5,635 nucleotides of DNA from Rhodoferax sp. (GTDB lineage: Bacteria > Pseudomonadota > Gammaproteobacteria > Burkholderiales > Burkholderiaceae_C): assembly GCA_029865675.1 (NCBI GenBank), contig JARXAU010000178.1:1-5635 (forward strand), given 5' to 3'. Numbering within the stretch: position 1 is the first letter of the stretch; the number at the start of each line of letters is the position of its first letter. The notes under the pieces were generated by a model. It made no database searches and had not been told where the DNA came from. It was given only the letters and a program-made list of their open reading frames with translations. The translations under genes and the position numbers were made by a program. Shown piece by piece: positions 1 through 5,635 of this stretch.

Positions 1-1
1 C

Positions 2-334
2 GACTGGCCCGCCGTGTCCGAGCAATACCGCCAAGCGATTGCCACGGCCTTGCAGGAGTCAGTGCTGCCCGATTTGAACCGGCATGTGGTGAGCCAGCGC
101 GTGACCACGCCGCAAGACTTTCAAGACCGGCTGTGGTCTTACCAAGGTGCCGGTTTTGGCTTGGAGCCGGTGCTCACCCAAAGCGCCTGGTTTCGGCCAC
201 ACAACCGCAGCCAGGACGTGAAAGATTTGTACTTGGTGGGCGCCAGCAGCCAGCCCGGTGCGGGTGTTCCCAGTGTGCTGATGTCCGCAAAAATGCTTGA
301 ACAGGTGGTGCCCGATGTCAAATCCTTCGCCTAA
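2..334 (+). CDS. crtI: Carotenoid (phytoene) desaturase, CrtI type, C-terminal fragment
   Basis: Only the last 110 residues are present; the reading frame is open to the left edge, so the GTG at 14 is an internal Val codon, not a start. CrtI enzymes are FAD-dependent, membrane-associated desaturases that turn phytoene into neurosporene or lycopene. The fragment carries the family's C-terminal signature: a FRPHNR stretch about 45 residues before the end, then LYLVGASSQPGAGVP, the FAD-contacting segment usually seen as NLYLVGAGTHPGAGIP, followed by a short helix with SAKM. The stop codon (332-334) lies inside the next gene, crtB, a 20-nt overlap that implies translational coupling. The number of desaturation steps cannot be judged. 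A CrtD- or CrtN-like desaturase is possible from this fragment alone, but the overlap with crtB favours CrtI. Confidence 0.9.
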   Translation, partial: DWPAVSEQYRQAIATALQESVLPDLNRHVVSQRVTTPQDFQDRLWSYQGAGFGLEPVLTQSAWFRPHNRSQDVKDLYLVGASSQPGAGVPSVLMSAKMLEQVVPDVKSFA

Positions 335-1397
335 AGCGCAGGCGCTCTCTGCTAGCGCCGCAGCGGCAGCCTACGACTTGCAGACCTGCACCGCGCTCAT
401 GCGCACCGGCTCCAAGTCGTTTTTCGCCGCGTCCAAGCTGCTGCCTGTGCGGCTGCGCGCTCCCGCCACCGCGCTGTACGCCTATTGCCGCTTGGCCGAC
501 GACGCAATTGACCTGGGCACCGACCCGCACTTGGCCATGCAAGACTTGCAGCAGCGCCTGGACGCGATTTATGAGGGCCGCCCCAGCGACCAAGACGCCG
601 ACCGCGCACTGGCCCATGTGGTGCACCGCTATGGCATTGCGCGCGGCTTGCTGGACGCACTTCTCGACGGCTTTTTGTGGGACTCTCAAGGGCGGCGCTA
701 CGAAACCCTGGCCGATGTAGAGGCCTATGGCGCCCGCGTGGCCGGCACCGTGGGTGCCATGATGTCCACCATCATGGGCGCCGCCACCGAGACCGCCATT
801 GCCCGGGCTTGCGAGCTGGGCGTGGCCATGCAGCTCACCAATATTGCCCGCGACATTGGCGAAGACGCGCGCAATGGCCGCCTCTACATTCCCCGCGCCT
901 GGTTCCGAGAAATCGGCATGGACGCCGACGCCTGGCTGGCCGCTCCGGTGTTTGACGCGCGCATTGCCGGCTTTACCCAGCGCTTGCTGCTGCGCGCTGA
1001 CGTGCTGTACCGGCGCGGCGAGTTCGGCCTGGCCGAGCTGCCCTGGGACTGCCGCCCGGCTATTCAGGCTGCGCGCCTGGTCTACGCGGAAATAGGTAAG
1101 CAGCTAGAGCGCGAGGGCCTGGATTCCATCTCCCGCCGTACCGTCGTCTCTACCCGGCGCAAGCTGGCACTGATCGCCCGCGCCGCCACGGTTGCCGTTA
1201 AACCCCCTGCCTTGCCGGCCACACCGCTGAGCCCGGTTCCAGCGATTGCGTTTTTGGTGGATGTGGTGGGACGCGACCACCGTCCGGCAGCAGACCATAA
1301 GCCCTGGACCGTGCCGCAGCGCAGCTTTGACCAACGGGTTGAATGGATGGTTGACCTGTTTGGCCGCCTGGAGCAACGCGAGCGCGCCAGTCGCTGA
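315..1397 (+). CDS. crtB: Phytoene synthase (squalene/phytoene synthase family)
   Basis: The 360-residue protein should condense two geranylgeranyl diphosphates into 15-cis-phytoene, the first committed carotenoid step. Both Mg-diphosphate-binding aspartate motifs are visible: DDAID at residues 62-66, inside YAYCRLADDAID, and DIGED at 180-184, inside the family signature LTNIARDIGEDARNGRLYIP. The motif SKSFFAASKLLP (33-44) near the N-terminus also fits the family. I chose ATG 315, which gives MSNPSPKAQ; an in-frame ATG at 297 would add six residues and lengthen the overlap with crtI. The protein is longer than the roughly 300-residue enterobacterial CrtB because of a C-terminal tail beyond about residue 295, rich in Pro and then charged; long forms are known from purple bacteria. 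Squalene synthase or HpnC/D-type enzymes share the fold, but the crtI neighbour settles the assignment. Confidence 0.95.
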   Translation: MSNPSPKAQALSASAAAAAYDLQTCTALMRTGSKSFFAASKLLPVRLRAPATALYAYCRLADDAIDLGTDPHLAMQDLQQRLDAIYEGRPSDQDADRALAHVVHRYGIARGLLDALLDGFLWDSQGRRYETLADVEAYGARVAGTVGAMMSTIMGAATETAIARACELGVAMQLTNIARDIGEDARNGRLYIPRAWFREIGMDADAWLAAPVFDARIAGFTQRLLLRADVLYRRGEFGLAELPWDCRPAIQAARLVYAEIGKQLEREGLDSISRRTVVSTRRKLALIARAATVAVKPPALPATPLSPVPAIAFLVDVVGRDHRPAADHKPWTVPQRSFDQRVEWMVDLFGRLEQRERASR

Positions 1398-1403
1398 TTC
1401 TTT

Positions 1404-1601
1404 GTGTCACTCAAGCTGATTGAGGTTTTGGTTCTGGTCGTTGCTGGCGCAATGTTTATAGGGTGGCAGTGGTACGACTTGCGCCGCGCCCGCGAGCAAA
1501 CCCGAAAGCAACGCGAGACCGAAAGGCTGAACGCGGAGCGCAATGCGCAGATGGAAGCGCCGCAGGAGCTACAGGAGCCGCGGGAACCCCATGAACGCTG
1601 A
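1404..1601 (+). CDS. Small single-pass membrane protein, uncharacterised
   Basis: This 65-residue protein is not one I recognise. It opens with a hydrophobic helix (about residues 5-22) ending in GWQWYD, followed by a strongly basic stretch (RRAREQTRKQR) and a charged, Glu/Arg/Gln-rich tail likely to be helical or coiled coil, ending in a Pro/Glu-rich segment. By the positive-inside rule the tail would be cytoplasmic. The start is a GTG six nucleotides after the crtB stop, in the same frame as crtB, with no convincing Shine-Dalgarno, so translation probably depends on coupling to crtB. The 3' end overlaps the DUF2269 gene by 11 nt. The tight spacing on both sides and the clear hydrophobic-then-basic layout argue for a real gene rather than chance. 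The function is unknown; a role as a small partner of the next membrane protein is only a guess. Confidence 0.7.
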   Translation: MSLKLIEVLVLVVAGAMFIGWQWYDLRRAREQTRKQRETERLNAERNAQMEAPQELQEPREPHER

Positions 1602-2043
1602 ACTCAAAGTCATCCACCTGGTCTGCGCGGCCCTTTTTTTGGGCAACGTCATCGTCAGTGGTGTCTGGGCCTTGCTCGCGGAACGCACGCGTAACCACAC
1701 CATCATTGCGTTTAGCAACCGCATGGTGCTTATTACCGACGCCCTGTTTACTTTGGTAGGCGCTGTAGGTGTGGTCTGGACTGGCCACAGCATGGCCGCG
1801 CACTTTGGCGGTGGGGCGAGCCACCCCTGGATTCAATGGTCTTATGCCCTGCTCACTTTTTCAGGATTAATCTGGCTCTTCGTGCTGGTGCCCATTCAGC
1901 TCAAGCAGCGCGCCCTTTTGCGCGCGAGCGACACCTTGGGCCCGGAGTATTGGCGCCTGTCGCGTATTTGGCAAACAGCCGGGGCCATCGCCACCGTGCT
2001 ACCGCTGCCCATTGTGTATTTCATGGTTAACAAGCCGGCCTAA
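1591..2043 (+). CDS. DUF2269-family integral membrane protein
   Basis: The 150-residue protein matches my recollection of the DUF2269 family (predicted integral membrane proteins, function unknown). Features are LKVIHLVCAALFLGN at the N-terminus, with a His (H9) in the first helix, then SGVWALLAERTR, a SGLIWLFVLVPIQLKQ segment in helix 3 and a final helix ending IVYFMVNKPA. Four membrane helices are apparent at about residues 6-29, 44-64, 80-103 and 125-147. ATG 1591 is chosen because the first hydrophobic helix begins right after it; the frame opens upstream but would add only a basic, non-conserved stretch. An AGGAG lies 13 nt upstream, rather far, so coupling to the preceding small gene is likely. 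The protein sits where some purple-bacterial crt clusters carry tspO (crtK), another small multi-helix membrane protein, but it is not a TspO homologue by sequence. Confidence 0.85.
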   Translation: MNAELKVIHLVCAALFLGNVIVSGVWALLAERTRNHTIIAFSNRMVLITDALFTLVGAVGVVWTGHSMAAHFGGGASHPWIQWSYALLTFSGLIWLFVLVPIQLKQRALLRASDTLGPEYWRLSRIWQTAGAIATVLPLPIVYFMVNKPA

Positions 2044-2069
2044 GGCGCTGGCTTCTTCGCTACCCGCTT

Positions 2070-2987
2070 ATGGCCAGTGCTACGCCAACGCTCAAAGACC
2101 ATGTGGTGTTCATCACCGGCGCGGCCTCGGGCATAGGCGCAGCCACTGCGCTGGAGGTGCTGGCCCAGGGCGGCGTGCCCGTGCTGGTGGACTGCGACGC
2201 AGAGCCCCTGGCGCAATTGGCCGAGCGCTGCGGCCCCGGCACCCTGCACTTGGTGGCCGACGTCACCAGCCTGCCCGCCATGGAACACGCGGTGGCGCAA
2301 ACAGTGGCGCGCCATGGCCGTATCGACGCGGTGTTTGCCAACGCCGGTGTCGCTGCCTTTGGCCCGCTGGCGCACGTGGACCCGCAGGCCTGGAAGCGCT
2401 GTGTGGAGGTCAATGTGTTTGGCGTGTTCAACACGGTGCGCGCCGCCCTGCCTGCCGTGGTGCAAGCGCGCGGCTATGTGCTGATCAATGCGTCGGTGTC
2501 CTCGTTTGCGCACCCGCCGGTGATGTCGGCCTACGCCGCCAGCAAATCGGCGGCAGAAGCCATGGGCAATTCCTGGCGCATAGAGCTGGCCGCGCACGGC
2601 GTGGACGTGGGCGTGGTGCACGCAGGCTGGGTGCGCACGCCGCTGATGACAGAGGGCGCGCTGCACCCCGGCTTTGTGCGCCTGCGCGCCACCATGCCCG
2701 GCCCGCTGAACATCGAAACGTCGCCCGAAGACGCCGCCCGCGCCATCGTGCACGGCATGGCGCAGCGCCGCAGCCGCATCTTTATCGGGCGCTGGCTGCG
2801 CCTGCTGTTTGCGCTGCGCGCGCTGCTGCACCTGCCCTTCTCTGAGCGCGAACTGCGCCGCGCCGCGCCCGAAATTGAGGCGCTCTATTTGGAAGGACTA
2901 GAGGCCGAAGGCGCGCTGGCCTCGTCGTTTGGGCCGCGCGAGCGGGAGCGGACCTTGGCGAGGGAGCAAGGCCGGGAATCGGCTTAA
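2070..2987 (+). CDS. Short-chain dehydrogenase/reductase (classical SDR)
   Basis: This 305-residue Rossmann-fold oxidoreductase carries the full classical SDR motif set: the cofactor loop TGAASGIG (16-23), an Asp (D41) at the end of the second strand, which favours NAD(H) over NADP(H), the D64-V65 adenine-contact pair, NAG (91-93), and the catalytic tetrad N115, S142, Y155 and K159 (YAASK). The segment HAGWVRTPLM takes the place of the usual PG..T.M motif. A basic/hydrophobic C-terminal extension follows the core from about residue 230 (WLRLLFALRALLHLPF, then charged helices), which could associate with membrane. ATG 2070 is 26 nt after the DUF2269 stop; I see no good Shine-Dalgarno. The substrate cannot be predicted. 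Proximity to crtIB allows a role in carotenoid or lipid modification, but SDRs are too diverse for this to be more than a suggestion. Confidence 0.92.
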   Translation: MASATPTLKDHVVFITGAASGIGAATALEVLAQGGVPVLVDCDAEPLAQLAERCGPGTLHLVADVTSLPAMEHAVAQTVARHGRIDAVFANAGVAAFGPLAHVDPQAWKRCVEVNVFGVFNTVRAALPAVVQARGYVLINASVSSFAHPPVMSAYAASKSAAEAMGNSWRIELAAHGVDVGVVHAGWVRTPLMTEGALHPGFVRLRATMPGPLNIETSPEDAARAIVHGMAQRRSRIFIGRWLRLLFALRALLHLPFSERELRRAAPEIEALYLEGLEAEGALASSFGPRERERTLAREQGRESA

Positions 2988-2998
2988 ACGCAAGGCAC

Positions 2999-3037
2999 CT
3001 TGGCAAGCGACCGATGCGTTGGCCAAGAGAATTTTTT
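2999..3037 (+). terminator. Possible weak intrinsic terminator after the SDR gene
   Basis: CTTGGC (2999-3004) can pair with GCCAAG (3022-3027), followed four bases later by a run of six T (3032-3037). The stem is short and its 17-base loop is long. Competing pairings exist nearby: CAAGG/CCTTG at 2991-3002, and AACGCA (2987-2992) with TGCGTT (3015-3020). The placement just after the SDR stop and before a new promoter-like region is right, but folding was judged by eye. Confidence 0.35.
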
Positions 3038-3057
3038 CTTGATTTTGATTCTTGTTT

Positions 3058-3075
3058 TGATAATGAAAAGTATCA
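3058..3075. promoter_or_regulatory. Palindromic operator candidate, Fur-box-like
   Basis: TGATA (3058-3062) and TATCA (3071-3075) form a perfect inverted repeat with an 8-base spacer, overlapping the candidate -10. Read from 3059 to 3077, the sequence matches the 19-bp Fur consensus GATAATGATAATCATTATC at 14 positions by my hand alignment, including its first eight bases; the right half matches less well. A repressor bound here would block the promoter. Fur is one candidate among several, and the AT-rich context makes a chance match plausible. Confidence 0.35.
3059..3064 (+). promoter_or_regulatory. Candidate -10 element for the lipoprotein unit
   Basis: GATAAT differs from the TATAAT consensus at one position and lies in the most AT-rich stretch of the window. 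It would place the transcript start near 3071, giving a leader of about 30 nt before the ATG at 3100. No good -35 hexamer sits at the ideal distance: TTGATT at 3039-3044 leaves a spacer of only 14 nt, so the promoter may be weak, activator-dependent or recognised by another sigma factor. Confidence 0.4.
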
Positions 3076-3089
3076 TGCTGGCCATCAAC

Positions 3090-3094
3090 AGGGG
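3090..3094 (+). promoter_or_regulatory. Ribosome binding site fixing the CAP lipoprotein start
   Basis: AGGGG, five bases before ATG 3100. It supports this start, which places a lipoprotein signal peptide right at the N-terminus. Confidence 0.6.
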
Positions 3095-3099
3095 CAAAC

Positions 3100-4401
3100 A
3101 TGCAAGATGGGAACAAGATCAGGGCTGCAGCGGCAGTTGCATTGACCGCTTTGCTGGCCGCCGGATGCGGTGGTGGTGGAGGTGGCGGTAGTCCTACCGG
3201 GCAAACCTACTCGGCCACGTGCGCCGACGGCAGTGGCAAGACCAGCACGGTCAGTGCAGCTGATGCAGCGGCGCAGTGCCCGACGGCTACGTATTCCGCG
3301 ATCTGCGCCGACCAAAGCACAGTTACCAGCAACACCAGCCAAGCGGCGGCCAATGCCAAGTGCACTCCAGGCATCGTGGCCGAAGTTGTTGCATCCACTT
3401 ACACCGGTGAGAAGCTAGCGGCCTTCAACCAGCTCAATGCCGACCGTGCGCAGTGCGGCTTTGGGCAGTTGCAGCAGAACGCCAAGCTCGATGTAGCGGC
3501 GCGAGGGCATGCGGATTGGTTGGCTGCGAATCCGTTTTTAGCAGCTTCGCATGTACAAGACCCATCTACTGGAAAAGGGGTCGTGACCGGTGTGCAGCCG
3601 GACGATCGTCTTATTAATTCTGGTTACTTCACCGCACGGGTGAGTACCTTGGGGCCTAACGGAAAATACAGTCTACTTCCGGGTAACTATGTGGGTTCTG
3701 GAGAAGTGGTCGGAGTGCCAGCATGGGGGACGTTGTTGTCATGCAAATACTGTGCGAATAACGCGAGCTACGGTAACACCGAACTCAGCGTGGGCAATGG
3801 AGTTAGACAACTTTACGCGACCGTCTACCACCTTGTCGGCATCCTTGCGGGCGAGCGTGATGTTGGCTTTGGGGCTGCCATAGCTGACAGTTCATTTAGT
3901 CCAAGCGAAACGCGGTACATCAAATACGTAGTGATTGACACCGGGACGGTCACAGGCTGGATTCGGCAGTCCATTCCAAGCGACACCATCCTGACGTTTC
4001 CCTGCCAGGGAATCACCAACACGACGCCGGTGTTTGGAGGTGAGAACCCTGAACCGTTCCCAGCGCGCGGAAGCAAGGAGTACGGCCAACCGGTGTATGT
4101 CATGGGCGCGGACGGAACGACCGTGACGATCAATGTAGCTAGCAGCAGCATTACTCCGTTGGGCGGTAGCGCGGTAGCGACTACTGTCTTCAACCGTGCT
4201 GTTGACCCCTTATTGGACAGTGACAGTCGTAAGGTTAAAAACAACCAAGTATTTTTGGTTCCCACCCAGCGCCTGTTGGACAACACCACTTACACCGTGG
4301 TGCTCAACGGCACCAATACAGGCATGGTGACAAACGCTAACCCCAGTGGTGCGTATTCCCGAACCTTTACGTTCAGCACGCTAACCCCAACAACGTTTTA
4401 A
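3100..4401 (+). CDS. CAP-domain (SCP/PR-1-like) lipoprotein with Cys-pair repeats and Ig-like C-terminus
   Basis: The 433-residue protein has a type II signal peptide: a basic start, a hydrophobic stretch (9-19) and LLAAGC with the lipidated Cys at 23, then a run of seven Gly. Two tandem 28-residue repeats follow (36-63 and 64-91), each starting TYSA.CAD with a second Cys 19 residues on. Residues about 104-290 resemble a CAP domain: AFNQLNADRAQCG, RGHADWL (H137), ASH (H151), DDRLINSGY (170-176), then YHLVGILAGERDVGFG (H244), matching the H..NIL...VGVG pattern of bacterial CAP proteins. The usual GEN motif after the GY is missing, and a long insert carrying CKYC (C215, C218) lies between. The last 100 or so residues (LVPTQRLLDNTTYTVVLNG and FTFST) look like an Ig-like beta-sandwich. 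Known CAP proteins bind lipids or polysaccharides or act on the envelope; the exact role here is unknown. It is probably anchored in the outer membrane and co-transcribed with the next gene. Confidence 0.85.
   Translation: MQDGNKIRAAAAVALTALLAAGCGGGGGGGSPTGQTYSATCADGSGKTSTVSAADAAAQCPTATYSAICADQSTVTSNTSQAAANAKCTPGIVAEVVASTYTGEKLAAFNQLNADRAQCGFGQLQQNAKLDVAARGHADWLAANPFLAASHVQDPSTGKGVVTGVQPDDRLINSGYFTARVSTLGPNGKYSLLPGNYVGSGEVVGVPAWGTLLSCKYCANNASYGNTELSVGNGVRQLYATVYHLVGILAGERDVGFGAAIADSSFSPSETRYIKYVVIDTGTVTGWIRQSIPSDTILTFPCQGITNTTPVFGGENPEPFPARGSKEYGQPVYVMGADGTTVTINVASSSITPLGGSAVATTVFNRAVDPLLDSDSRKVKNNQVFLVPTQRLLDNTTYTVVLNGTNTGMVTNANPSGAYSRTFTFSTLTPTTF
3205..3372 (+). repeat. Two tandem 28-residue Cys-pair repeats in the CAP lipoprotein
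   Basis: Residues 36-63 and 64-91 align without gaps at 15 of 28 positions by hand count. Both begin with TYSA, have CAD at the same place, and place a second Cys 19 residues after the first (C41/C60 and C69/C88). The equal spacing suggests one disulfide per repeat in the periplasm or at the surface. The DNA copies have diverged, so this is an old duplication, not a recent slippage event. Confidence 0.85.
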
Positions 4402-4429
4402 CACCATCCCAAACGAAGGTAGTTGCATT

Positions 4430-5635
4430 ATGAAAACCCTGTTTCGGCTGCGGCCGGCGGTTCTTAGCGGCGTAGCACTGTTGGCCGTCGGCTGTGCGAC
4501 CGCACCAGGGCAACCCAGTCCTGCCAACCAGTTGGAGGAGGCGTTTGCTAGCAAAGACCCGTGCTCGAACAACGCGCGCAATATCGGGGTCGTCAGCGGC
4601 GTAGTCTTGGGAGCCTTGTTGGGCAACGCCGTGGGCGGCGGTAAAGACGAATCCAAGCTGGTGGGCGCTACGTTTGGTGGTGTGCTGGGCGGACTGATTG
4701 GGGCCGACATGGACCGCAAGCGCTGCGAACTTTCCAAGCTGGCCAAGCAATATGACCTGGACATTACGTTCGCGAATATTGAGGTGCAAAGGGATGTGTC
4801 AACTGCTGCACCACTTGAACCAGCCGCCGGGGCGGCCGGTAGAAGCACTGCTGCTGAGGCGCCAGCCATCATTGGCAACAGCGTGAGCGTGCGCGACCGG
4901 GGCGGGGCTGCAGGACATTTTGAGAGTGGCTCTGACCAATTGACACCCAGGGCAAGAGAGTACTTTACGGCCATCGCACGGCAATATGCGCCGACCACCA
5001 TTGCCGACGCACAGATCGGCGCCAAACAGAGGGCAGAAGCAATTAACCAGCTGGCGAAGCGGCGCTTGCTTTTGGTGGGACATACCGATGACACCGGCGC
5101 TACCCAGCTAAACGCCACACTATCCGAGCGGCGGGCAAACGCCGTAGCGGCCTTTTTGCGGCAGCAGGGAATCGCGCAAGACTCGATCTTCTATCAAGGT
5201 GCGGGCGAAGGTTTGCCCATCGCAGACAACCGTACCGAGGAGGGGCGGGCAATCAACCGCCGGGTAGAGATCGTTGAGATCGCGGACGAGGCTGGCTTCA
5301 AGAAGTACCTTGAATTGCGCAAACCAAACTACGCTTTTTATCGCTCGCCGACAGACGCAACACCCACCGTGGCAGTGGCGCAGGCTACCCCACAGACCGT
5401 GCCGCCCGCCGCAGTCGCGAAACCCAAAAAACCGACAGCAACCGCTGTGGCTCCCGCGCCAGCGCGCAATGCTGCCACCGCATCGGTAGCAACCGCCAAT
5501 GCAGTCCCTAAGGCTAAATTGGCGCCACCGGTCAATTTTGGTGGGACGCCTTACGCGCCCGCGACCGCAACAATCGAACTGGGTGCAGCATTGCCAGAAA
5601 AGCGTATTGGCCTGATTTCCAGCGCACAGGCGGAT
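4430..5635 (+). CDS. OmpA-family lipoprotein with glycine zipper (3' end beyond window)
   Basis: The frame stays open from ATG 4430 to the last base, 402 codons with no stop. Residues 1-22 are a lipoprotein signal (MKTLFRLRP, then ALLAVGC, lipid Cys 22; Ala at +2 suits outer-membrane sorting). Residues 53-91 form a glycine zipper with G at repeated intervals (GVVLGALLGNAVGGG and GGVLGGLIG), flanked by C45 and C99, which could form a disulfide. The OmpA C-terminal domain spans about 163-283: HFESGSDQLT, VGHTDDTG, LSERRANAV, then GRAINRRVEIVEI. D220 and R235 keep the spacing of the Asp/Arg pair that binds peptidoglycan diaminopimelate in OmpA. From about 310 comes an Ala/Pro/Thr/Lys-rich linker, then a new segment starting VNFGGTPYAP. 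The gene is 28 nt after the CAP lipoprotein stop, with GAAGG 10 nt before the ATG. It likely tethers the outer membrane to peptidoglycan. Confidence 0.9.
   Translation, partial: MKTLFRLRPAVLSGVALLAVGCATAPGQPSPANQLEEAFASKDPCSNNARNIGVVSGVVLGALLGNAVGGGKDESKLVGATFGGVLGGLIGADMDRKRCELSKLAKQYDLDITFANIEVQRDVSTAAPLEPAAGAAGRSTAAEAPAIIGNSVSVRDRGGAAGHFESGSDQLTPRAREYFTAIARQYAPTTIADAQIGAKQRAEAINQLAKRRLLLVGHTDDTGATQLNATLSERRANAVAAFLRQQGIAQDSIFYQGAGEGLPIADNRTEEGRAINRRVEIVEIADEAGFKKYLELRKPNYAFYRSPTDATPTVAVAQATPQTVPPAAVAKPKKPTATAVAPAPARNAATASVATANAVPKAKLAPPVNFGGTPYAPATATIELGAALPEKRIGLISSAQAD

Noticed and set aside
14..334. GTG at 14 as the start of a separate 106-residue gene
   Set aside because: The same frame is open to the window's left edge, and the product is the C-terminal part of a CrtI-type desaturase, so this is a truncated larger gene.
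1082..1543. A 153-codon minus-strand frame antisense to the crtB 3' end and the small membrane gene
   Set aside because: The translation is Ser/Arg-rich with no domain, and it is covered by the crtB coding frame and the coupled downstream gene.
2012..2845. A 277-codon + strand frame overlapping the SDR gene, and a 263-codon minus-strand frame at 2040-2831
   Set aside because: Both are long only because the region is very GC-rich. Their translations are Arg/Ala/Gly- or His/Gln-rich without domains, while the frame at 2070-2987 has every SDR motif.
3000..3191. A 63-codon + strand frame starting before the CAP gene, with a hydrophobic start
   Set aside because: It crosses the putative terminator and promoter, has no ribosome binding site, and its end is translated from the polyglycine-coding DNA of the CAP gene in another frame (WWWRWR).
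3169..3191. GGT/GGA/GGC codon run as a possible microsatellite or phase-variable tract
   Set aside because: Its units are trinucleotides with mixed third bases, so slippage would keep the frame and the tract is imperfect. A glycine spacer after the lipidated Cys is common in lipoproteins.
4381..5118. A 245-codon minus-strand open frame with an N-terminus resembling a signal peptide
   Set aside because: It lies antisense to the OmpA lipoprotein, whose + strand frame carries a lipobox, glycine zipper and OmpA motifs. The antisense frame has no recognisable domain and is Ala/Ser/Pro-rich, as expected of a shadow frame.

Overview
The window looks like chromosomal DNA from a GC-rich betaproteobacterium, most likely Burkholderiales and perhaps Comamonadaceae. 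This is inferred from codon use and from the look of the CrtB, DUF2269 and CAP-lipoprotein sequences; there is no RNA gene to anchor the taxonomy. All supported genes are on the + strand and packed tightly.

Bases 1-2987 are a very GC-rich, operon-like block. It holds the 3' end of a carotenoid desaturase (crtI type), a complete phytoene synthase (crtB) overlapping it by 20 nt, a 65-residue single-pass membrane protein, a four-helix DUF2269 membrane protein overlapping that by 11 nt, and a short-chain dehydrogenase/reductase. CrtB makes phytoene from two geranylgeranyl diphosphates and CrtI desaturates it, so these two give the first C40 carotenoid steps. The three following genes are co-oriented and nearly contiguous, but nothing in their sequences ties them to pigment chemistry.

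Bases 2988-3099 are the only sizeable non-coding gap (112 nt). It holds a weak terminator-like structure, an AT-rich stretch with a -10-like GATAAT, and an overlapping palindrome that partly matches the Fur-box consensus.

Bases 3100-5635 are a second, less GC-rich unit coding for two predicted outer-membrane lipoproteins. The first is a 433-residue lipoprotein with tandem Cys-pair repeats, a CAP (SCP/PR-1-like) domain and an Ig-like C-terminus. Its neighbour, 28 nt downstream, is a lipoprotein with a glycine zipper and an OmpA-type peptidoglycan-binding domain. It reads open to the window's end (402 codons seen). Together they suggest a cell-envelope module, unrelated in obvious function to the carotenoid block. 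I see no mobile element, CRISPR array, tRNA or rRNA. No wholly new system is demonstrated; the best leads are the lipoprotein pair, its putative operator, and the uncharacterised genes following crtB.
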